Below are positions 51,694-60,963 of a DNA stretch of 64,000 nt, piece by piece. Position 1 is the first letter of the stretch. Every line of letters starts with the position of its first letter. The position numbers and the translations under genes are program-made. Below the pieces are notes generated by a model that was given only the letters and a program-made list of their open reading frames with translations, was not told where the DNA came from and did no database searches. This stretch comes from Motiliproteus sp036960405 (lineage in GTDB: Bacteria; Pseudomonadota; Gammaproteobacteria; Pseudomonadales; Balneatricaceae). The stretch spans positions 9,040 through 73,039 of the forward strand of contig JBALWS010000008.1 in NCBI GenBank assembly GCA_036960405.1, written 5' to 3'.

Positions 51694-52623
51694 TCAGCGT
51701 CGATTACCGTAGCGCTCCAGCATATAGACCGCGACAGCTCCCAGCAACATCAGCAACACCGAAGCCCAGAGGAAAGCGTCTTGGCCGGTTAGGGCCTGAT
51801 AGCCTGCAGGTAACACATTATCCTGCACCAAAGGGACCGACTCTCCGTGGCTATTGATCCGATAATGGGTGGTGTACTTCCAGGGCCAGACCTTATTCAA
51901 CGAGCCCAACATCACTCCGGTTAGCAATGCCAGAGTCAGGTCGTGAAAGTGGCGGAACATCCAGGCCAGCAGGTGGGAAAAGCTTAATAGCCCCACCACG
52001 CACCCCACCATAAACAACCCCAGTATCTGCAGATCAAATCCTTTGATCGCTCCCATAATCGGGCTATACAGCCCCAACAACAAAAGTATGAAGCTGCCTG
52101 AGATGCCCGGCAAAATCATCGCGCAGATGGCAATACAACCAGCTCCAAAGATCACCAACGATGTCACTTGCGCCTCAACAGGAGACATCACTGTGACGAG
52201 ATATGAAAACGTTACCCCTACCCATAGCGCCACCACCAGTTGCGAATTCCAGCGCTTGACCTGCCCCATCATCCAGACCGACGAACTGACGATCAGACCA
52301 AAAAAGAACGCCCAAAGTAGCGTCGGGTACTGTTCCAGCAAATAGATAGCCAGCCGGGCAACCGAGGCCAGACTCAGCAGTACACCAGAGAGCAACACCA
52401 CCAGAAAGGTACCGTTGATGTGACGCCAGAAGGCCTGCGGGCCTTGCTGCCAGATCAGTGCTAGTGAATGCGGGGTGATCCGGCGAATCGAATCAAGCAG
52501 TTCTTCGTAGATACCGCTAATAAACGCGACCGTACCACCGGAAACACCAGGGATCGCATCGGCAGCCCCCATCGCTGTGCCTTTAAGAAATAGCGACACC
52601 CAGTCACCCGTCGTTCGACTCAT
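51694..52623 (-). CDS. DUF368 family membrane protein (PopT-like undecaprenyl-phosphate translocase)
   Basis: The 309-residue protein is strongly hydrophobic with about 8-9 predicted membrane segments. The N-terminal FLKGTAMGAADAIPGVSGGTVAFISG (in parts: GAADAIPGVSGGTVAFI, about 18-34) and the second copy AMILPGISGSFILLLLGLY (about 167-185) are the paired motifs of DUF368. DUF368 members (PopT) were recently shown to return undecaprenyl phosphate across the membrane for envelope synthesis; applying that to this gene is by family. It lies between pcm and nlpD, an unusual site (see findings). Confidence 0.9.
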   Translation of the reverse strand: MSRTTGDWVSLFLKGTAMGAADAIPGVSGGTVAFISGIYEELLDSIRRITPHSLALIWQQGPQAFWRHINGTFLVVLLSGVLLSLASVARLAIYLLEQYPTLLWAFFFGLIVSSSVWMMGQVKRWNSQLVVALWVGVTFSYLVTVMSPVEAQVTSLVIFGAGCIAICAMILPGISGSFILLLLGLYSPIMGAIKGFDLQILGLFMVGCVVGLLSFSHLLAWMFRHFHDLTLALLTGVMLGSLNKVWPWKYTTHYRINSHGESVPLVQDNVLPAGYQALTGQDAFLWASVLLMLLGAVAVYMLERYGNRR

Positions 52624-52634
52624 TACTGCTCTCC

Positions 52635-53300
52635 CTAGCGGATCGAACCATTAAGCATCGGCACGAACTTGACGGCTTCGAGTACCTGGTGATCGTATTC
52701 GGTTTCGCTGAGTCGCTGCACCAAACGCAGCTCCTGCTTGTCACCGCCAACCGGAATGATCATCCGTCCGCCGATTGCCAGTTGCGGGTATAGCTCGGGT
52801 GGGATCTGCTCGGGGGCAGCGGCGCAGGTTATGGCATCGAAGGGGCCTTTCTCGGGCCAGCCAAAGCCGCCATCGGCATGTTTGAAATAGACATTGCGCA
52901 GCCCTAGCTGGCTCAATCGGCCACGCGCTTTATCCTGCAACGGCAAAATACGCTCGACGCTAAATACCTTACCTACCAGGCAGGCCAACACCGCTGATTG
53001 ATAGCCCGAACCGGTGCCGATCTCCAACACGCGCTCGGGGCGACCACCGTTAAGCAGGATTTCGGTCATCTTGGCAACGATATAGGGTTGCGAGATGGTC
53101 TGATTGAAACCGATCGGCAACGCGGTATCTTCGTAGGCACGGTGCGATAGCGCTTCATCCACAAACAGATGCCGGGGTAGCTCCCGCATCACCTCCAGCA
53201 CCCGCTGATCCTCGATGCCCTGTTCGACTAAACGTGTAATTAGCCGATCACGGGTACGCCGCGAGGTCATACCGATACCCTGGATATCGAACTTATTCAC
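52635..53300 (-). CDS. pcm: Protein-L-isoaspartate O-methyltransferase Pcm
   Basis: Pcm methylates isoaspartyl residues in damaged proteins. The 221-residue product has DTALPIGFNQTISQPYIVAKM (in parts: IGFNQTISQPYIVA, about 64-77), the SAM-binding LEIGTGSGYQSAVLA (about 94-108) and the family-specific CAAAPEQIP. It starts at a GTG whose GTGA overlaps the surE stop by 4 bases, so the two are translationally coupled. Confidence 0.96.
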   Translation of the reverse strand: MNKFDIQGIGMTSRRTRDRLITRLVEQGIEDQRVLEVMRELPRHLFVDEALSHRAYEDTALPIGFNQTISQPYIVAKMTEILLNGGRPERVLEIGTGSGYQSAVLACLVGKVFSVERILPLQDKARGRLSQLGLRNVYFKHADGGFGWPEKGPFDAITCAAAPEQIPPELYPQLAIGGRMIIPVGGDKQELRLVQRLSETEYDHQVLEAVKFVPMLNGSIR

Positions 53301-54040
53301 TCCAACTCCTCAAGCCAACTGCCCAGGTTGTCAAAACCCGAGTACTGCGTCATATCTGCTTGCACCGGGGTGATCGACACATACCCCTGCGTTACAGCGT
53401 AAAAATCGGTACCCGGTCCGGCATCCTCGGCATCGCCTGCCGCCGAGATCCAAAACCGCTCACGCCCGCGCGGGTCGACCGAGCGAACAGGCTGGGTAGC
53501 CAAACTGCGATGCCCCAAGCGGGTCACATGAATACCTTTGATCTGCTCCAGCGGCAGGTCCGGTACATTGAGATTGAGCACCGTCCGGGCCGCAAGGTTC
53601 AACGCCCCTAACTGTGGCAACAGCTGGCTGACGATCACCGCTGCAGAGGTAAAATGCTGGCGTCCTACCAGCGACACAGCGATCGCAGGTTTGTGCAGAT
53701 AGCGCCCCTCCATCGCCGCTGCCACCGTGCCCGAGTACAAGACATCGTCGCCCAAGTTGGCACCGGCATTGATCCCCGACACGACGATATCGGGGATAAA
53801 ATCAAACAGTCCCGATATTCCCAGGTGGACACAGTCGGTAGGCGTACCGTTAACGCTAACAAAGCCATTGGCCAAGCGTTGCGGTTCGAGCGGTCGATCC
53901 AGTGTCAGCGAGTTACTGGCACCACTACGATCTCGATCCGGCGCCACCACCAGCGTTTCAAACTGTTCTGCCAACAGCGCCACTAAAGTGCTTAATCCCT
54001 GCGCATGAACACCATCATCATTAGAGATCAATATACGCAC
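53297..54040 (-). CDS. surE: 5'/3'-nucleotidase SurE
   Basis: SurE is a metal-dependent nucleotidase important for stationary-phase survival. The 247-residue product has the N-terminal metal motif ISNDDGVHAQGLSTL (about 5-19), APDRDRSGASNSLTLDRPL (about 36-54) with a further active-site Ser/Asn, and VSGINAGANLGDDVLYSGTVAAAMEG (in parts: GINAGANLGDDVLYSGT). It begins at a GTG overlapping the truD stop by one base and overlaps pcm by four. Confidence 0.97.
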   Translation of the reverse strand: MRILISNDDGVHAQGLSTLVALLAEQFETLVVAPDRDRSGASNSLTLDRPLEPQRLANGFVSVNGTPTDCVHLGISGLFDFIPDIVVSGINAGANLGDDVLYSGTVAAAMEGRYLHKPAIAVSLVGRQHFTSAAVIVSQLLPQLGALNLAARTVLNLNVPDLPLEQIKGIHVTRLGHRSLATQPVRSVDPRGRERFWISAAGDAEDAGPGTDFYAVTQGYVSITPVQADMTQYSGFDNLGSWLEELE

Positions 54041-55101
54041 TAGCCAGCCACCTCCGCGCTCTCTGCACCCTGGCCAGCCGCAACGCGATAATCAAAGAGT
54101 TCGCGCAATACGCTGGTGGCGTAGGTTCCGGGGGGCAACTCAAAGCTCACCTCTAATACATCCGAGCCGAGGCTTTGCCAGCTAAACTCTCGCGGCAGAA
54201 ACCGCACCGAACGGCGTTCGCGAGCTTGCCCCAGCCGTTCAAACCCTTCACACCAGGACTCAAATCCGGCCACCATCTCGGTCTCGAGCGCCAGCGCCTG
54301 ATCCTCGACCAATGCTCGCCCGCGTCCCATTAACGGCGCCGTTGGGTGCAACTCAAACCGTTCTATAGCAGCCGCAAGCAGGGCCGGATCGGTCTCGGGG
54401 CTCAGATTACTCGAACCGCGAATCACCGGCTTATCACCCGCCAAATAGCTATCCAGGCAGCCACGATTAATGCGCTCGGCCAACACCCGATTAAATAGAT
54501 AAGAGCGCGCCGATGAGATCGCCATGCTGCGTTTGAGCCGATCGCGAATTTTAATTTCACCGCTAAATAGCTTATCGGCCATCAGCAGATTGCCGCCGCC
54601 ATGGCCAAAGCGTTGCTCGCCAAAGTAGTTGGGGACGCCTCTGTCACGGATGGTCTGCAGCCGCTGCTCCAGATCTCCGCTCAATACCAAATCACGAATG
54701 CGCAACACAAAGCGATTACTACGATGCCCACCACGTTTGAGTTTGCGATGATGCCGAACCGTTTTGAGGATAGTAACGCTATCGGGCAAGCCACTCAGAT
54801 CGGGGTCGGGTTGTCCTGGCAACCACAGGCTGAACCACTGTGTGGTCACCGCATGGCGATCTTTGAGCCCGGCGTAACTGACATCCTTGGGTTGGATACC
54901 GGATAACCGTGCCAACTGGCGCGCGATCCACTGGGTGTTTTCGCCGCGCTTACACAGCAGTACAAACAGATGCTCACCGCTGCCTTCGGGCTCAAAACCG
55001 AGTTGTTCGTCAACTTGGAAGTCTTCAGGCACAGTGCGAATCACACCGGTAGCAGGAGGTTCGCCATAAAGACGAGGAAAATCGAGGTTATAAGTGTTCA
55101 A
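54040..55101 (-). CDS. truD: tRNA pseudouridine(13) synthase TruD
   Basis: TruD makes pseudouridine at position 13 of tRNA-Glu. The 353-residue product has the catalytic Asp in YAGLKDRHAVTTQWFSLWLP (in parts: GLKDRHAVTTQWFS, about 79-92), the NYFGEQRFG motif (about 158-166) and the TRUD insertion domain. It is 3 bp downstream of ftsB and overlaps surE; ispD and ispF, which separate these genes in E. coli, are not here. Confidence 0.96.
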   Translation of the reverse strand: MNTYNLDFPRLYGEPPATGVIRTVPEDFQVDEQLGFEPEGSGEHLFVLLCKRGENTQWIARQLARLSGIQPKDVSYAGLKDRHAVTTQWFSLWLPGQPDPDLSGLPDSVTILKTVRHHRKLKRGGHRSNRFVLRIRDLVLSGDLEQRLQTIRDRGVPNYFGEQRFGHGGGNLLMADKLFSGEIKIRDRLKRSMAISSARSYLFNRVLAERINRGCLDSYLAGDKPVIRGSSNLSPETDPALLAAAIERFELHPTAPLMGRGRALVEDQALALETEMVAGFESWCEGFERLGQARERRSVRFLPREFSWQSLGSDVLEVSFELPPGTYATSVLRELFDYRVAAGQGAESAEVAG

Positions 55102-55104
55102 GCA

Positions 55105-55380
55105 CTATTTCTCTTCGGGAAGCAGGAAAAAGGTCTCGCCGCGTTTGACCATTCCCATCTCGCTGCGGGCACGCTCTTCGAGTGCCGAGGTACCCTGTTT
55201 CAGGTCATCCACCTCAGCGCGTAAGGCGTCATTACGGTCGATTAACAACTGATTAGACGCTTGTTGCTGGGCAATGGAGTCTTGTAGCGTCCAGACCGAG
55301 GGCAGGTTACCGTCGCCAAACCACAGTCGATACTGCAGGCCTAGAAACAGCACGGAGAGTAACACTAACAGCCATTTCAT
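55105..55380 (-). CDS. ftsB: Cell division protein FtsB
   Basis: FtsB forms the FtsQBL divisome complex. The ATG at 55380 (MKWLLVLLSVLFLGLQYRLWFG) gives 91 residues with one N-terminal membrane helix (about 3-20) and a periplasmic coiled coil (about 28-65; QLLIDRNDALRAEVDDLKQG) ending in SEMGMVKRGETFFLLPE, which is the family hallmark. An upstream in-frame start at 55428 falls in the eno terminator and is not used. It lies between eno and truD. Confidence 0.95.
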   Translation of the reverse strand: MKWLLVLLSVLFLGLQYRLWFGDGNLPSVWTLQDSIAQQQASNQLLIDRNDALRAEVDDLKQGTSALEERARSEMGMVKRGETFFLLPEEK

Positions 55381-55415
55381 GACCCACCCCTCTGATAACC
55401 CGCGCCGCAAATAAC

Positions 55416-55438
55416 AAGGGGGAGCCAAACTCCCCCTT
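55416..55438 (-). terminator. GC-rich hairpin after eno
   Basis: AAGGGGGAG and CTCCCCCTT form a perfect 9-bp stem around CCAAA, beginning 5 bp after the eno stop on the minus strand. TTGTTATTTG follows, a fair terminator tail. It may attenuate read-through from eno into ftsB. Confidence 0.65.
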
Positions 55439-55442
55439 AGCG

Positions 55443-56738
55443 TTACGCCTGACCTTTGATTTCGGAGCGACCGTTGTAAGGCGCTTTGCCTTCCAGCTCA
55501 CCCTCGATCCGCAGCAAGCGGTTGTACTTGGAGACCCGATCGGAACGACACAGCGAACCGGTCTTGATCTGACCCGCCTTGGTCGCCACCGCCAAATCGG
55601 CGATGGTGGTGTCTTCGGTCTCACCCGAACGGTGCGAGATGACTGCGGTAAAGCCGGCGTCCTGCGCCATCTTGATTGCGTCTAGTGTCTCGCTCAACGA
55701 ACCGATCTGGTTGAACTTGATCAGGATCGAGTTACCGATGCTCTGCTCGATACCGCGCGATAGGATCTTGGTGTTGGTAACAAACAGGTCGTCACCGACC
55801 AGCTGCACCTTGTCACCAATCTTACGCGTTAAGGTCGCCCAACCGTCCCAGTCGCTCTCGTCCATACCGTCTTCAACCGAGACAATCGGATACTTAACGG
55901 TCAGATCGGCCAAGTAGTCGGCAAAACCTTCGGAATCGAACTTCTTGCCTTCGCCCGCCAGGTCGTACATATCATTTTTGTAGAATTCAGAAGCCGCGCA
56001 ATCCAGCGCCAAGGTGATATCTTCACCCAGCTTGTAACCGGCCTTGTCGATCGCTTCTTGAATAACAACCAAAGCTTCTTCGTTAGACGCCAGGTTGGGA
56101 GCGAAACCACCTTCATCACCGACTGCGGTGTTCAGACCGCGTGCAGACAGTACTTTCTTCAGGCTATGAAAGATCTCAGCACCCATGCGCAGCGCTTCGG
56201 CAAAGTTTGGTGCGGAAACCGGCTGCACCATGAACTCTTGGATATCGACGTTATTGTCGGCGTGCTCGCCACCGTTGATGATGTTCATCATCGGCACCGG
56301 CATCGAGTAGTCACCCGGATTGCCGTTCAATTCGGCGATATGGGCGTACAAAGGCATACCCTTGTCCGCTGCAGCAGCCTTGGCGGCAGCCAGCGATACA
56401 GCCAGGATAGCGTTAGCACCCAAGTTGCCTTTGTTCTCTGTACCGTCCAGATCGATCATGGTCTGATCCAGACCGCGTTGGTCGCTGGCATCTTTGCCCA
56501 GCAAGGCGTCGCGAATCGGGTTATTGATAGCCGCAACGGCCTTCAACACACCTTTACCCAGGTAGCGCGAGGCATCGCCATCACGCAGCTCTAACGCTTC
56601 GCGCGAGCCGGTAGAGGCGCCAGAGGGTGCGCAAGCGGTACCAAAGGCACCCGAAGCCAGAATCACATCCGCTTCAACCGTAGGGTTGCCGCGGGAGTCC
56701 AGCACTTCGCGTGCTTTGATGTCGGTAATCGCTGTCAT
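55443..56738 (-). CDS. eno: Enolase
   Basis: Enolase converts 2-phosphoglycerate to phosphoenolpyruvate and is also a degradosome component in many gammaproteobacteria. The ATG at 56738 (MTAITDIKAREVLDSRGNPTVE) gives 431 residues; an in-frame GTG at 56750 is too close to the GGAG. It has SGASTGSREALELRDGD (loop about 37-53), the metal Asp in LALDCAASEFY and VEDGMDESDW, the catalytic Lys in ILIKFNQIGSLSET, and SHRSGETEDTTIADLAV. Order pyrG-eno-ftsB is standard. Confidence 0.97.
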   Translation of the reverse strand: MTAITDIKAREVLDSRGNPTVEADVILASGAFGTACAPSGASTGSREALELRDGDASRYLGKGVLKAVAAINNPIRDALLGKDASDQRGLDQTMIDLDGTENKGNLGANAILAVSLAAAKAAAADKGMPLYAHIAELNGNPGDYSMPVPMMNIINGGEHADNNVDIQEFMVQPVSAPNFAEALRMGAEIFHSLKKVLSARGLNTAVGDEGGFAPNLASNEEALVVIQEAIDKAGYKLGEDITLALDCAASEFYKNDMYDLAGEGKKFDSEGFADYLADLTVKYPIVSVEDGMDESDWDGWATLTRKIGDKVQLVGDDLFVTNTKILSRGIEQSIGNSILIKFNQIGSLSETLDAIKMAQDAGFTAVISHRSGETEDTTIADLAVATKAGQIKTGSLCRSDRVSKYNRLLRIEGELEGKAPYNGRSEIKGQA

Positions 56739-56797
56739 GTTGCTGTTCACTCCAATTTAAAGCGTAGTATTTTGAATTCTGTTAATAACGGCTGGCG

Positions 56798-58423
<1,626 letters not shown>

Positions 58424-58522
58424 TCGGAACCTGTCTGCAGATGTCTATACAGTGTTTTTGGGGGAGATGCAGAGCACCTCGAGATGGGGCTACAGGGTAG
58501 CAGATTGCCCCACAGTCGACAA

Positions 58523-59881
58523 TCAGAAATCGTTATCACTCGGCTTCGCGGCAGACGCGTCCAACGGGGTCCAATCCAGCTCAACACCTGGCTGCTCTGG
58601 ACCCGCCAGACAACCTTCGGCGATCCATAGATCGGCGACCGCGACTAACCGCTCTTGATCATATAGCAGCGGTAGCTGCTGGCGTCGCCAAGGCGCAATT
58701 CGGCTCTGCTGCAACAATTTCTTCAGCGACTGGCTGCCGTTACGTCCCGGCAGTCTAATTCGCTCACCACCGCGCCGATGGCCAACCCTAAACAGGCCCG
58801 ACTCGGGTAATGCAAGACCCTGGCCGATCCGGAGCTCGGCCCGAAGCCGACCACCGGGCAATTGCAGTTCGCGGCGGGATTCAACAACCCAGTTCCAGAT
58901 CTGCTCGGTATCGAGCATTGGCTGCTCGGGCAGCAGATAGAGCTCGCTTTCGAAGCGGCGTAGCCAGAATACTCCAAACTGCATCGCCGGCTGCGCATCA
59001 GCCTGAGCGAGGGCGACCTCAACCCACAACCGCTGCAGTCTGGCCGCATCCGCTAGCACCCCGGCCAGCATATGAAGCCAGTAACGCAACAAATTATTGC
59101 GGCGGTGATTGGAAAGTTCGGCCAGCGACTCGACAGATAAACCACCATCGGCCCGCTGACAACACTGCAGGTCGATAGCTGCCAACTCTTCGCAAAGTTT
59201 GAGCGCATCGGCGCTATGGCGGGCACTGCGCCCTATCGACATGGCAGCAGCAGGCCAGCGCTGTTTAAGCGCCGGCAACACCTGAGCACGGAGAAAGTTA
59301 CGGTCATACACGGTATCGGCATTGGTCGGATCTTCGATCCAGCTTAAGCCGCTATCTGCCGCGTAACGCTCTAGCTGCTGCCGAGTATGGCCTAGCAACG
59401 GTCTGAAGAGACACCCGCGTCCAAGCGAGCGGGCTTGCGGGATCGACGCCAAGCCCCTCGCACCGCTGCCACGCATCAAACGCAGCAACAGCGTTTCGGC
59501 CTGATCGTCAGCATGGTGCCCTTGCAGTAGCAGATCACCCTCGCCCAGCAGTGATTCAAACACCCGGTAACGGGCAATGCGGGCCTGGTTTTCAAGACTA
59601 TCGCCCGATCCAACGACTACCCGATGGACCTGCAACGCGATCCCTAGCCGATCGCAAACCGATCGACAGTGATGTACCCAACCCTCAGCGTCAGCCTGCA
59701 GCCCATGATCGATATGAACCGCCTTGAGCCGACCTTCGGCATTGAGCCCAGCCTCCAGCGCCAACTGCAACAATACCCGCGAATCCAAGCCGCCACTGTA
59801 AGCGACCCAGATATCGCCGCCGTCGGCAGCCATATCGGCAAGACATAGTTGATCGGTCAAAAAAGAGGGAGGAAAAACCAT
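58523..59881 (-). CDS. tilS: tRNA(Ile)-lysidine synthase TilS
   Basis: TilS makes lysidine at the wobble position of tRNA-Ile(CAU). From the ATG at 59881 the product is 452 residues: an N-terminal PP-loop ATPase domain (SGGLDS, about 28-33; the family's LQGHHADDQAETLLLRLMRGSGARGL, in parts HHADDQAETLLLRLMRG), then TilS substrate domains ending near residue 430. A GTG at 59902 lies inside the accA terminator and is not preferred. Neither start has a strong ribosome site, so the exact start is uncertain. Confidence 0.92.
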   Translation of the reverse strand: MVFPPSFLTDQLCLADMAADGGDIWVAYSGGLDSRVLLQLALEAGLNAEGRLKAVHIDHGLQADAEGWVHHCRSVCDRLGIALQVHRVVVGSGDSLENQARIARYRVFESLLGEGDLLLQGHHADDQAETLLLRLMRGSGARGLASIPQARSLGRGCLFRPLLGHTRQQLERYAADSGLSWIEDPTNADTVYDRNFLRAQVLPALKQRWPAAAMSIGRSARHSADALKLCEELAAIDLQCCQRADGGLSVESLAELSNHRRNNLLRYWLHMLAGVLADAARLQRLWVEVALAQADAQPAMQFGVFWLRRFESELYLLPEQPMLDTEQIWNWVVESRRELQLPGGRLRAELRIGQGLALPESGLFRVGHRRGGERIRLPGRNGSQSLKKLLQQSRIAPWRRQQLPLLYDQERLVAVADLWIAEGCLAGPEQPGVELDWTPLDASAAKPSDNDF

Positions 59882-59890
59882 AGGGATAAA

Positions 59891-59916
59891 CAAAAAGGAC
59901 ACCCGTAGGTGCCCTT
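59891..59916 (-). terminator. Terminator of accA
   Basis: Read on the minus strand, AAGGGCACC and GGTGTCCTT pair around TACG (one G-U) and TTTGTTT follows. It starts 7 bp after the accA stop, just before tilS. Confidence 0.75.
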
Positions 59917-59922
59917 AAGGTA

Positions 59923-60891
59923 TCAATCGATGCCGAATGACATCAGCCGCTCGTAGCGCCGATGCAACAAATCGTCAGTCTCCATCGATTCCAGCTCTTC
60001 AAGCGCGGTCAGGAGCTGAGCTTTGAGCGACGCTGCCATCAGCTCGCGATCACGATGCGCGCCACCAAGCGGCTCGTTAACAATCTGATCCACCAGCCCC
60101 AACTCATGTAGGCGGCCAGAGGTAATCCCCATCGCCTTGGCCGCATCGGAAGCCCGATCGGCGCTCTTCCACAAAATAGAAGCACAGCCTTCAGGAGAGA
60201 TAACGGAGTAAGTACCGTACTGAAGCATCAGCAACTTATCGCAAACGCCGATCGCCAGCGCTCCGCCCGAGCCACCCTCACCGACGACGGTAGAGATAAT
60301 CGGCGTTTTCAAGCGTGACATCACCGCCAGGTTATAAGCGATCGCCTCGCTCTGGCCGCGCTCCTCTGCACCGATGCCAGGATATGCCCCCGGAGTGTCG
60401 ATAAAGGTCACGATCGGCATCTTAAACCGTTCGGCCATCTCCATCAGGCGCAACGCTTTACGGTAACCTTCGGGGCGCGGCATACCAAAATTACGTTTTA
60501 CTTTCTCGCGCGTCTCACGACCCTTTTGATGACCAATAACCATCACCGGGCGGCCGTCGATACGTCCGATACCGCCAACGATCGCCGCATCATCAGCGTA
60601 ATGGCGATCACCGTGCAATTCGTCGAAATCATCGAAGATCAATTCGGCATAATCGAGGGTATACGGGCGTTTAGGGTGACGGGCAACCTGGGCAACTTGC
60701 CAGGCTGACAGATCGGAGAAAATTTTCTCGGTCAACTCGACACTTTTTTGCTCGAGCTTGCCGATTTCATCGCCGATGTTGAGATCACTACTCTCTCCCA
60801 CCATCCGCAACTCTTCAATCTTGGCCTGCAGCTCGGCGATCGGCTGCTCGAAATCCAGATAATTCGGGTTCATATCTATTAGCTTCTGCAT
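59923..60891 (-). CDS. accA: Acetyl-CoA carboxylase carboxyltransferase subunit alpha AccA
   Basis: AccA is the alpha half of the carboxyltransferase that makes malonyl-CoA. I use the ATG at 60891, with GATGAGG 5 bases upstream, giving 323 residues; an ATG at 60873 (MNPNYLDFEQPIAEL) is equally close to the E. coli start and is the main alternative. It has YLDFEQPIAELQAKIEELR (about 9-27) coiled coil, FVTFIDTPGAYPGIGAEERGQSEAIA (in parts: DTPGAYPGIGAEERGQ) and VVGEGGSGGALAIG oxyanion/CoA motifs. It follows dnaE on the same strand. Confidence 0.94.
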   Translation of the reverse strand: MQKLIDMNPNYLDFEQPIAELQAKIEELRMVGESSDLNIGDEIGKLEQKSVELTEKIFSDLSAWQVAQVARHPKRPYTLDYAELIFDDFDELHGDRHYADDAAIVGGIGRIDGRPVMVIGHQKGRETREKVKRNFGMPRPEGYRKALRLMEMAERFKMPIVTFIDTPGAYPGIGAEERGQSEAIAYNLAVMSRLKTPIISTVVGEGGSGGALAIGVCDKLLMLQYGTYSVISPEGCASILWKSADRASDAAKAMGITSGRLHELGLVDQIVNEPLGGAHRDRELMAASLKAQLLTALEELESMETDDLLHRRYERLMSFGID

Positions 60892-60963
60892 CTGAGCCTC
60901 ATCTCCAACCAAAGAGATGTCGAGGCGAAAAAATAACGGCAAGTTTACCCTGCGTCTGGTGGA

